A DNA stretch of 64,000 nt from Amaranthus tricolor (lineage: Eukaryota; Streptophyta; Magnoliopsida; Caryophyllales; Amaranthaceae), in assembly GCF_026212465.1 (NCBI RefSeq), contig NC_080063.1:19080797-19144796 (forward strand), read 5' to 3'. Under the pieces are notes generated by a model. The model was given only the letters and a program-made list of their open reading frames with translations. It searched no databases and was not told where the DNA came from. Below, one piece after another: positions 13,363 to 23,221 of the stretch; within the stretch, counting starts at the first letter, position 1, and every line of letters begins with the position of its first letter. The position numbers were made by a program, and so were the translations under genes.

Positions 13363-14181
13363 TCAACAAGTGCAGGTATTCAGAATAAGTAGATGGAACC
13401 CCAATATGCGTTGCACGTCGTGCAACATAATCGTCATCTCTCCCCAGGGCATGTGGAAGGTGTTCGTATCCGGCTGCCACCTCTCGACGAACGCAGATAT
13501 CAAAGCACAATCGATGTGCTGGTGCATAATGATCGGTAGTCGGTCGAGGGAAGTGGCAGGTAGAACATCGTTTAGCGCATCGGACATATCCTTCAGTTCG
13601 ATGATGGACTCCACCGGTCTCTTCCTAATACGGCATTCTAGAATCGGAGGCGTACGCTCGGAGCCGTCATAAATAAGTTTAGCTATGTGCCCGCCATAGC
13701 TAGGGATCAGTCGCGTATCTATCGGCCCACCGGGCTGGGGTGATGTCACTAACCAGTCCGTGTTAGTGGACTGTGAGGGCTGATTATCGACAAAACTACG
13801 TCCTGCGCGCTCAGATGCGGCAGAAGAACTCGGGCCGCCCAGCGCAAATCTGCCGTCGGGACCGCGAACAACAGCCCAGTCCACTTGGCGACACTCAGTA
13901 CCTTGGAACTGAACATCATCAGCATCATTATCATCATCACTATAAACCCCCCAACTACTCTGAAGGCTGTCAGCCTCGTCATCAATAGGAGTACGCACTT
14001 GGTTCAGCGTACTCGACCTTTGGGCCTCACTGTGTCTGACAGCCTCTTCATGCCTAGCCCTCCTAGCAGAACCCGTCACCCCCCTCTCATGCGGGTCCCC
14101 TCTAAGTAAAGTAGGCCTTGAACTATTACCTCTCAACAATTGCCTAAAAAAACCTTTTCCTTTTCCTTGATTACCAGCCAT
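13363..14181 (-). pseudogene. Plant mobile domain (MAIN-like) protein, 3'-truncated
   Basis: Open frame of 272 codons starting MAGNQGKGKG. The first 170 residues are charged and low-complexity (DDDNDADD). The C-terminal part matches the start of the plant mobile domain: LPIIMHQHIDCALISAFVER, then WQPDTNTFHMPWGEMTI and LHDVQRILG. The frame ends shortly after this motif; an intact domain would continue for some 250 more residues. Plant mobile domains occur both in host MAIN/MAIL proteins, which act in gene silencing, and in transposons. Here its place inside a MULE, convergent with the transposase, marks it as element cargo cut off by an internal deletion. Codon use and GC content are much higher than in the flanks. 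Confidence 0.75.
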
Positions 14182-14492
14182 TTTCTACAATTTTTACAGT
14201 TTTATTCAAAGATAAATAATAATTTAACAACAAAAAAATTAACATACAAATTTACACTAATAATTTATAAAACAACACATGAACATATTTATAATAATAA
14301 AAAAAATAACAATGACATTAATAATAACATAATTAATTATAATAACATTAACATATATTTAATAAAAAAATACAATCATAATAATAATAAAAATAAAATT
14401 AATAATAATAACATTAACAACAATAATAACATACTTCAAAATTTAAATTAATTATTCCTAAATATAACGAAAAAAATAAAATAAAATAAAAA
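14182..14492 (-). other. AT-rich leader of the plant mobile domain gene
   Basis: About 300 bp rich in AAT/AAC triplets between the gene start and the GC-rich hairpin. Probably 5' UTR or promoter sequence internal to the transposon. Apparent Asn/Lys-rich frames here are composition artefacts. Confidence 0.5.
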
Positions 14493-14985
14493 GGGAGGCT
14501 CCCAGATCCGGGCGGCTGGACCCCGGTTCAGCCGCCTAATTTTAGGCGGCTGAACCGGGGTCCAGCCGCACGAATTTGGGCGCCTCCCTTTCAAATTTTT
14601 TTTTTCTTTTGCATTCAAAACAATATATAAAATTTACTAAAAAATATAAAAATTACACATTACAACATACAAATTTACAATAATAATTCAAAATTTATAC
14701 TAATTAATCCTAAATACACGAAAAAAAAAAAAAATTTAAAACGAGGCGCCCAGATCTGGGCGCCTCGTTTTGAAATTTTTTTTTTCTTTTGCATTCAAAA
14801 CAATATATAAAATTGACTAAAAAATATAAAAATTACACATTACAACATACAAATTTACAATAATAATTCAAAATTTATATTAATTAATCCTAAATACACG
14901 AAAAAAAAAATTAAAAACGAGGCGCCCAGATCTTGGCGCCTCTACCCCGGTTCAGGCGCCCACCCAGATCTGGGCGCCTCGTTTT
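14493..14985. repeat. 180-bp subterminal units with GC-rich perfect hairpins (MULE, right side)
   Basis: Two AT-rich units of 180 bp (GCATTCAAAACAATATATAA at 14611 and again at 14791) alternate with GC-rich hairpins. Hairpin 1: perfect 27-bp arms 14512-14538 and 14543-14569 with a 4-nt loop. Hairpin 2: perfect 34-bp palindrome 14738-14771 centred on AGATCT. Hairpin 3 (about 14917-14985) is imperfect, with an inserted ACCCCGGTTCAGG. Each GC block is bounded by A-runs and T-runs and shares the GGCGCC(C)AGATCTGGGCGCC core with the left cluster. Confidence 0.85.
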
Positions 14986-15255
14986 GAAATTTTTTTTTTC
15001 TTTTGCAACGAATTAAATTAAAAATAACTTACCTCGATTAATAATTTGGGGATTGTACTTAATTTTTGCTCCGAGATTTAGCTTTAGTGAGTTGTATTTA
15101 GTTGTAGTGAGAATAATTTTAGGTGGAGTGTGGTATATATAGGAATTTCACCCTTAATGGCAATATTGTAAATTTTTTATAAAGTAAGGGTAAAATGGTA
15201 ATTTACTCAGGGGGTGGCGATAAAATGAAAAGGGTGGCGGATTATAAGGATTGGG

Positions 15256-15316
15256 ATCACAAATTTGTCTTTGCCAATTTAAGGCCCATTTATGTTTACA
15301 CATCAATGCACTTTTT
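15256..15316. repeat. Right copy of the 61-bp direct repeat flanking the MULE
   Basis: 60/61 identical to 11521-11581. It is separated from the right terminus by 16 bp (15240-15255) that have no counterpart on the left side. Confidence 0.85.
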
Positions 15317-16441
15317 TAAATTAAAAAAAAATAAAACTATTTCTTTTTGTATGAAATCGTCTCATCATAAGAGAGGTCCATATAATTAATTTATTTTTTA
15401 AATTGATTACTTTAAAATTATAAGTGACCACTTTAACACATTAAATGTACATAATCAGTCCAATAAATATGCTCTCACCATAAGACCATCTTATTTAAGA
15501 ATTTTATGAATAAATAAACTCACTTACTAGGAGTATTCAAATAATATAAATAAAACATACATTAACAAAATTAAATAACATAGAAATATGATATCATTTG
15601 TTGCTTTAAATAATAAAATTAAGATTTATTTTTCAAAATACCACACATCATCAATTAAAATAAAAAGAGTAAAAAAATACATAGAGCTCTTGGAGGCCGA
15701 CCACTAGTCGAGGCTTTGACCACCCACATGCAAAAAATATTTTAAAAAATATATTAAAGTTGTACCTATTTTTCAAAATACATGCTAAATTTTTCATCAA
15801 TTTGATTTACTCTTCATTGGGCAATTTTATAGAAACTCGTAACTAATGTGAGTCTTAAAGTAACGGTAATTAATTATTTTTTAAATCATATTTTGAAATA
15901 TAATATATTACGATAAACATGGTTGATACTTGATACTATATTTTTTTTTTTGTAATTCTAAAATGTCAAATAATTCACGAGCGACAACAATGTGTATAAC
16001 AATATATTCTTCTTTATTTGTTTTTCTCGATGTATAAAATAAATTTTCTTATATATTAGGGCGACCCTCTCCGAAAAAAAACTCATTGAAATCTATTAAT
16101 TTTTGATTATATATAGTTTTTCCAATATATAAAAAAAATTTGTATTGTTACCTTTTTGAAGACCATTACCATTATATAGTTAGTGATATTGATGTGATAT
16201 TACTATGATGAGGCAATTCAGTAAACATAGAGCTTTAGCAATAGGACAATCTAACAATAAATTTTTCATGAATTTACAACCACAATAAAATAGCATGGAC
16301 GTAGGATTAATTTTAAAAGGTGCAAATATGATAAATTCATCCTATTTAAAATTACAATTAAGTATAATTATTGAAAAAATAATTTTTATTTTAAGATTGG
16401 TACATACTAAATCGATGCGTACCAAATTCATACTAGACTTT
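15317..16441. other. AT-rich intergenic spacer
   Basis: No coding frame. Contains a copy of a dispersed family marked by TCTCAT...GAG and ATTACTTTAAAATTATAAGTG near 15345-15510 (see 27780-28190). Confidence 0.5.
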
Positions 16442-16444
16442 ACC

Positions 16445-18162
16445 CACTACAAAAAGAGTTGCATCTACCTACGCTTATTTACCCATGCTAATTAAGTGTA
16501 AAGATAATATTAAATTTACCCACGCTTAATAAGCGTGGGGAAAACAAATCTAAAGGCAAAAACTCAAATATAATATTACACACGCTTATAAGTGTGGATA
16601 CAAGTCTAATTAACCACACTTCTATGCGTGGTTAATTTCCTAACTAAACATAATTATTTAAATTTAATAGTATAATAAAAGTTGTCTTACACTCTAACTT
16701 ATTTTGGCCTTATAAGCACATTTCTGTAATATTTAGAGGGATTAGGATTTTGAATAAAAAAAGGAATAATAGAAAACAAAAAAAATAAAAGTATAATTGT
16801 ATCAATTCTCTTCAAAAAAATTTATATCAATTATTTATGCATTAAAGAAAAATATATCAATTATTTATGGGAAAAAAATTGTGTCGATTCTCTTTCCTCA
16901 ACCCTAAATCATCATCTGCCATTTGAATCGACAAGCAGTCGCGCCGCCATCTCTCCTTCTCTTCTCTCCATCGTGAACGACTAGCAAGTTGCCATCTCCA
17001 CCCATTTTCATCCGAACAACCACCAGCATCCACAAGTGATACTTTTTTCCATTCGCTCCCACACAGCAACGGCAGCAGGGCCACCGCAGCTTCCTTACGG
17101 GGTCTCTTCCTCCACGCCTTATCAATTTCTCAAGTGATCAAGTCCCTTTGTAAGCAATTTCTTCCAAAATTTAATTCATGATTATTATTGATATTTTCTT
17201 TCTAATCTAGTTGATCAGCTCCAGACTTGCCCACCTACACAAACCTTGTAGACTGCTGTATTGCTTACATTTTGTGTTGCTGCTGCTGAGTACTAATTAA
17301 CCTGCTATCGTAGTGCTGTTGTTGTTGGGCAGCTGATTAAGACTGTTGTCGGGTGCTACTATTGTAGTGCTATTGTGAAATAGTCGAACAAATTAATCTC
17401 ATTTTAATCACGAATTTGACGTCTAAATTTTATTTAATTAGTGATAGTAGTAATAAAAAAAAATCTACGATAATTGAAAACTCATTAATTTGTAACGTGG
17501 TTATGAATTGTAACAACTATCGTAATCTTTGGAGGTAACACTTAAAGTTGAGCAACTATTCCACTACATTTCAGAAATATTATTATACTTACTCAAAAAC
17601 TTTATTTACCTCATATTGAGAATAAATTAAATATTTCATAAACATATACAAGTGATTTTTAAATATGAAATACAAGTTACATAACTTGTAACATGTACAA
17701 TAATTTTTACCCAAACTTTAAATTATCGTAGATAAACCTTTCTTACACCATAATAGATCAATTGAAGTACAAAATCCACCTCCAAACAATCCCAAAAGTC
17801 AGCCACCTATTGCTGTCCCATATTAGAAAAAATCATAATAGAAAAAATATAATAATTAATAATAATATTAAACTTCGTGCAAAATTTATTAAAAAGTAAT
17901 TAACATATTCATTACCCACACTATATGTGTGAATAACAAGGCATACATCAATGGGCTTCAATATAATTTCCCCACGCTTATAAGTGAGGGGAATGTACAC
18001 ACACCTATATGCGTGGTTGAAAGTACGTCTCCCCATGCTTATAAGCGTGGCAAATGTATTACAGAAAATTTCCCTACACTTATCTAAGTGTGGTGAAATT
18101 ACTTTAGCAAGCGTAGACAATAACATTTTAAAGCGTAAAAAAATGCAACTTTTTTTGTAGTG
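16445..18162. mobile_element. Non-autonomous CACTA (En/Spm) transposon, 1.7 kb
   Basis: The left terminus reads CACTACAAAAAGAGTTGCAT; the right terminus reversed reads CACTACAAAAAAAGTTGCAT. A 3-bp target duplication ACC lies at 16442-16444 and 18163-18165. Subterminal regions (16480-16640 and 17915-18110) carry many short hairpins built on ACGCTTATAAGCGT-like units, the expected transposase-binding repeats. No transposase frame exists inside, so it depends on another copy. Confidence 0.92.
16850..17400 (+). other. GC-richer insert inside the CACTA element, possible captured host sequence
   Basis: Between the hairpin blocks lies a stretch with clearly higher GC, including a CT-rich part and a CAGCAACGGCAGCAGGGCC-type segment near 17065-17090. 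Short frames on both strands cross it but none resembles a known protein. It looks like a captured 5' UTR or first exon rather than transposon sequence; the source is unknown. Confidence 0.35.
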
Positions 18163-18165
18163 ACC

Positions 18166-20643
18166 GAATGTTACCACTTAATTAAAGTTAGAGGTCCTTA
18201 TATTAATGTACTTTAGGTGGGGTTGGCGTGGATCAACTTAAGTGAATTGAATAACCTTTAAGTTTATTATTGATGATGAAGAATTCAACTTAATTAGGCT
18301 AAATGAACAATCAATGTTTCTTAATCATAATTAAGAACCTAATAAGTATGATATTTGTCACACCTAACACATGAAGATTTCCTATCATAGTAGCTTAAAA
18401 ATGTCTTAGGCTCTAATTAATTAAGCCTATATTTTTTATTATGTAGTTATCTTACTTTGCTTTACCTAACATTATAAAAATAAAAGAATATAAATATTGA
18501 TTTAAAGTAATATCCAAGATTATTTGGAATCTAAAAATTATCGAATTAGGTCGATCTTATTGTAGATGATCGGAGAAATTTTCAATTTTGATTTTCTCAA
18601 ATGGCTTGAACCTCATGGATACAAATATTAGATATTCATATATAAAACATGACATAATAAATAGGATATGGGTTGAGTTATAGACCCATACCTATATTTA
18701 AGCATGATCAAGCCTGAAATTTAAGACACTTATGTTAGAGTTTAAGTGTAAAAATACTTTAAAATAATGTCAATTATTTCTAGTATACTAAGTTATCCAA
18801 TAATCAACTCTATAAATTTTGAATACAAATATATCAAAGGAGGTTTCTATAAAAATCCTTCTAAATTGCTTTTTTAACAATTATAATTGACTTATTAAGT
18901 ATTATATTTGGCAATTTGAATGGATTCTTGAAACGAGTGAATAAAAAAAATATTTTATTGAATTTAATTAATTTGATATATTTATGAGATTTTTTTGGTC
19001 AAGCTACTGAATTTAATTAATGGATGTGAATAAATCCATTGGATTAATGGTTTTTATAAAAATGTTTAGTAAATTTAGTTGATAAGTATTTTTTTCGTCC
19101 CACATATTTAGCATTATTTGCTATTTTAGTTTATCTTATTCGTATTGGATCATTTCTGCTTTTGAAAAATAATCTGTCACTAATTAATTTAATTTTGTCC
19201 GTATGTACGATTTAATTTTATTTTCATTAATTATTAAATATCTATTTTTTTTAAAAAAAAAAGCATTTGCTCTAATTTAAAGAGATTTTAACTTTAAATT
19301 AGAGTTATTTTCATTTATTCTTTTCAAAAAGAGTGTAGTGAGGTGATTGATAGAACTAAGACTCTAAGAGTGAGCACTGACGTGGTGGACAATCTTTTTG
19401 GCCCAATCACTTGTCTTTATCATTAAAATGCTCACTAGTTTAAGCACCTTTTGCCCCTTGCATTGCATGTAACATGGAACTCAACAAAATTGTTTTCATT
19501 ATTAGTCCCTTTCCTTAAAAATATTTGAAATTATATTTTATAATCCTTAAAAAAAAATCACACTTCTCCAAATACAAAACAACAAATACCTAAATTATTT
19601 AAGTTCAAAATTCTAATGTGAGACAAATTTATTTCAATAATATTTTTTGGAGAATAAAAGATTTATATTCAATAATATTACTCCTAGTACTTTTACATTT
19701 TTATATTGGATTAATTTGGAGAAAATTATAGTAATTTTTTTATAAAGGAAACTATGTACTTATTTATTCAAATATATGAACTTTTAAATTCTTCAAATGT
19801 TAAATTACCAGCTTTAAATGTTTGTCTCTTTAGGCTATTTTTAGGCTTGAGGCTAATTTTCAACTTATTATTATTTACTTTTAAATGCAACCTTTTACTA
19901 TCTATTTTTGTTTTTTTGATTTTAATATTAAGATTGTTTGAACTATTTGTTCTTTTTGACATAGAATGAGAATACTCTCTACTTTGATGAGGCCACACAC
20001 TTTAATTTTTAAATGTATATTACTATAGAATTCATTATTTATTTTTAATGTCGCTTTGGATAATGTAACTATATAAGTAGTATTAGTAAAAAAAAAAATA
20101 GTCGTTTAAAATTTTATTTGATTTGCTCATTTTTTGTAACGTACATTTTAAAATTTTTACTATATTTTTATAAAAGACTATTCATCTAATATACGTATCA
20201 CCTAATATATTTTACTGATTTCATTCATCACTCATATTATTTCATCTTTTAGTTGTAAAGTGGAGTATAATAGAGCAAGTACCATTTTTTAAGTAAAGTA
20301 TCAAAATTTAATTCTCACTTAGTTTTTCCAGTCATATAATTTATTACTCTCTTTGCGAATCATGAATCAAAAAATGAAAATTATGGTCGGTTTTGGACTA
20401 TTTTAGATTTATTTTGAGCGAATCGCAAAATAAAAAGAAAAGTAACCGAAGAACACCGATTTTTCGCTTATATAATTAAAATCCATTTTATTTTATTTAT
20501 TTACATATCATACTCATCAACCAAATTCCCAAAAAAGAACTAGTGATCGTTATCATCATCAATATCTAATTAATACAAAATTAAACAAACTATGTCTATA
20601 TCAAAAACCTGATTATTACTCAATTCCCTTCAATTTCGCCCTA
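18166..20643. other. AT-rich intergenic spacer
   Basis: No convincing gene. A dispersed repeat copy near 20355-20450 (GTCGGTTTTGGACTATTTTA, ATTTTGAGCGAATCGC) recurs near 52935-53025. A MITE-like stretch CGTCCCACATATTTAGC begins near 19096. The frames at 19754-19998 are low-complexity. Confidence 0.5.
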
Positions 20644-21141
20644 TTAAGGAGAATGTTCAGGTATCCCTACAAGTACAGGTCTCCACATTCTCCTCATCAA
20701 CAATCTCTGCCTCAACGTCGCCGAAAACGGCCTCACTCCGCCACCATTCACTCGGCGCGCCACCACGCCACCGCCTTCACCGCCGACAGAACCTGAAGAA
20801 TCTGAGAGTAACAATCTATTATCTTGTCCTTCTTCTTCTAGAACCTTCGTAGGTGTTGAAGAAGACACAAAAAGATCCTTCAACTTGAGCCTCGCGCCAA
20901 TATTTTCCTTTTCAATAACCGATTTTTCGGAGCCGATTTTTTGACGATCAAGCGATTCAACTCGGCGACTTGGATAAATAAATCGGCGATTAAAAACGCT
21001 GCCGTTTCCTTTACCACCGAGAAGCATTCGGAGGGTTTTACGACGGCGGATGTGGATTACTGGGCTTGTTGTTGGGCTTCGAGCTGGGCTTCCGATAACT
21101 GCACATTGTGTAGCTAATAGCTTGAATTTCTGCAGTGACAT
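20644..21141 (-). CDS. Uncharacterised plant protein (165 aa, intronless)
   Basis: Intact frame from MSLQKFKLLATQCAV to the stop, with GC-rich coding composition against an AT-rich flank. I do not recognise the family with certainty. Visible features are a basic N-terminal patch IRRRKTLRMLL (residues 31-41), KLKDLFVSSS in the middle, a Gly-rich stretch (residues 115-135), and a conserved-looking basic C-terminus RQRLLMRRMWRPVLVGIPE. There is no signal peptide or membrane span; the charge pattern would suit a nuclear or cytosolic small regulatory protein, but that is speculation. A CT-rich leader follows the start codon upstream (21180-21300), typical of plant 5' UTRs. Confidence 0.75.
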   Translation of the reverse strand: MSLQKFKLLATQCAVIGSPARSPTTSPVIHIRRRKTLRMLLGGKGNGSVFNRRFIYPSRRVESLDRQKIGSEKSVIEKENIGARLKLKDLFVSSSTPTKVLEEEGQDNRLLLSDSSGSVGGEGGGVVARRVNGGGVRPFSATLRQRLLMRRMWRPVLVGIPEHSP

Positions 21142-21885
21142 TTTGTAAATAATTAATTTTTTTTTTTTTACTGTGTGAATTTTTGGGGTTTACGAGATAG
21201 AAGAATGTGACAAAAAATTGGGTGAATTTGTAGATTAGAGAAGAAAGAGAGAGAGAGGATTGATTGGTTTAAAAGGGTGAGGTAGAGAAGAAGATGATGA
21301 GATGAAATTGGGAAATGGGAAAGTAAAGTGACACTAAAATTGTAAGTACTAAAGTAAGGGTAACTACTAATTACTAATTAGGAGGGTTTGCTTTAGAATA
21401 TTTTTGGGAGGTGCTATTCATTTATCTTGTAATTTGTTCTTCGTTCTTTTGTTTTTATTAAATTTTAGATTCCACCTCATTGATTTTTTTTCCTCAAATG
21501 TAAAAGTTAGTGTATTACTTCGACCGTTTTATTATATTCGTTATATTTGACTTTTACGCAATTTAATATATTCTTTTGATAATTTATATATTGAAATATG
21601 CATATATAAAAATTATAAAAAGTTAATATTATGAAATTATGCTATTAAACGATTCAAATAAGATTCCACTTGACTATATTTTTTTATACATTAGTTGCAA
21701 TATATAAAATAAGCGGGAACGATAAATAGTTCCAATAATCGTAATTAGCAAGTATTTCAGAACAGAGAAAGTATAATAAAAAAAATTTTAACGAGTTGGA
21801 TTGAATTAGGTCGAATTGATTTTTTCGGTTTTTAGATTGCTTTGAGGATGAATATGTGAGTGTGAATTTACTTATAAGTTTATAA
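21142..21885. other. 5' flank of the 165-aa gene, with a MITE
   Basis: 21142-21320 is a likely 5' UTR and promoter of the minus-strand gene (GAGAGAGAGAGG tract). About 21508-21782 is a reversed copy of the mariner/Stowaway-like family that also occurs at 47300-47790 (TTGACTTTTTACGC-like arm and AACAGAGAAAGTATAA end). Confidence 0.5.
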
Positions 21886-21914
21886 GAGCACCATCATTCA
21901 TGAGGATATATATA

Positions 21915-22759
21915 CTAGAATACACGGACACTTCTCTAAACTGGCGTGTCCCGTGTCGGACACGTGTCGGACACGGACACGCGACGGACACGCGAAAATC
22001 CGTGTCCGACACGCCAAATGAAGTGTCCAATATTTTAATATTTTTTCGGACACGCGGACACGGCATGGACACGACAAGCAGTCAAGGACACGTTTTTTTG
22101 AAAAAAAAAATAAAAATAAAAGTTGAAATGTTGTTCTTGATTTTTTTGTATATCCTCTTTGAATATTTGTTAATTGCTATTTGTTAAGGTTAAATTGTTA
22201 ATGTGTTATTTGTTAATCTTAAATTCTTAATCTTAGTGTTTGTAATTTGAATTTTGAAAAGTTGAAATGTTGTTTTTGATTTTTTTGTATATCCTCTTTG
22301 AATATTTGTTAATTGTTATTTGTTAATGTTAAATTGTTCATGTGTTTGTAATTTGAATTTTGAAAAGTTGAAATGTTGTTTATGATTTTTTTGTATATTC
22401 TCTTTGAATATTTGTTAATTGTTATTTGTTAATGTTAAATTGTTAATGTGTTATTTGTTAATCTTGATTTTTAAATCTTAAATTTAGCTATTTATTTGGT
22501 TTTCTTTGATTTGGTTTGTATGACTATTTTTAAATACTCATGTTGTTTATTTGGTACTTATTTGCATTTTATGTGTGTTTTATGTTTTTAAAGTGTTTAT
22601 TTACATATATCAAATGAAAGATTGTAAAATTATCTTTAATTTGATATATTTATTATATTACCATTTTCGTGTCCCCGTGTCCGCCATTTTTAAGTTGGCG
22701 TTTTCCCGTACTCGTGTCGTGTCCGTGTCCGTGTCCGTGTCTGTTTTAGTGCAACCTAG
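21915..22759. mobile_element. Nested non-autonomous DNA transposon rich in GTGTCC motifs
   Basis: Ends CTAGAATACACGGACAC (left) and, reversed, CTAGGTTGCACTAAAACAGA then CACGGACAC (right). Both terminal regions are packed with alternating GTGTCC/GGACAC words that form long inverted repeats. TATATATA flanks both ends (21907-21914, 22760-22767), consistent with an 8-bp hAT-like duplication, though the low complexity weakens that. It interrupts the Harbinger sequence 21 bp from its left tip. Confidence 0.65.
22110..22480 (+). repeat. Internal imperfect tandem repeat of the nested element
   Basis: The phrase AGTTGAAATGTTGTT begins at about 22121, 22260 and 22366, followed each time by a near-identical CTTTGAATATTTGTTAATTG segment. 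The spacing differs (139 and 106 bp) because one unit lacks an inner block. Non-coding. Confidence 0.7.
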
Positions 22760-22769
22760 TATATATATC

Positions 22770-23221
22770 CTTTCCCATTTTCTCTCTCCTTTCCTACACT
22801 TGACACATCATTTTCTCTTTCCTCCACATCACTTCCCACTATCTCCATCCTTTTACTTATCCTTTCCCTCAAAATTTCCCAACATCTATGAGTATCCTTT
22901 CCCACTTTCTCTCTCCTACTTACATATTCCCCACCATTTATTCCCTTTTCAAATTACATATATTTTTTTTTTGAGGGGAATTAATAAACTTAATTATTAT
23001 TATTATTGGTGTACATGTTGTTAATAACAATTAATATGTAGATCATTCTATTAATTAGACACATTAATTAAACGAGACGAATTCTAAAACATAAAATTCA
23101 TTGATTAACAACATGAAATACAATGATTAAACGACAAGAATAAAAAAAACATGACTTACGTTGATTAAAATAACACGCAAAGAAAAAATAACAAACATAA
23201 CTTTAAAAATTACTAAAATGT
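22770..23221. other. Harbinger left subterminal region, pyrimidine-rich
   Basis: CT-rich stretch (22770-22960), then AT-rich sequence up to the transposase stop codon. The plus-strand frame crossing it is low-complexity and not a gene. Probably the 3' UTR of the transposase. Confidence 0.5.

Larger units (their letters stand above)
11582..15239. mobile_element. Mutator-like element (3.66 kb) with plant mobile domain gene
   Basis: Inverted termini begin CGCCACCCC at 11582 and, reversed, CGCCACCC at 15239. The first 33 bp match except for one indel and one base; more diverged similarity continues inward for roughly 90-100 bp. Inside are a plus-strand MULE transposase missing its C-terminal half and a minus-strand plant-mobile-domain gene missing its 3' part, meeting at about 13360. 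GC-rich palindromes lie near both ends. The truncations suggest an internally deleted, non-autonomous copy. No 9-bp target duplication abuts the termini; instead a 61-bp direct repeat flanks the element. Confidence 0.85.

Noticed and set aside
13370..14109. Several open frames on the plus strand
   Set aside because: They are antisense shadows of the GC-rich plant-mobile-domain gene.
14140..14451. 103-codon Asn/Lys-rich frame
   Set aside because: It follows simple AAT/AAC-rich sequence; no domain and no codon signature.
16857..17125. Overlapping minus-strand frames inside the CACTA element
   Set aside because: Two frames read the same GC-rich block with no recognisable protein; a captured UTR is as likely as a coding exon.
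22551..23024. 157-codon plus-strand frame
   Set aside because: It crosses the right end of the nested element and a CT-rich tract; the translation is low-complexity and spans two unrelated sequences.
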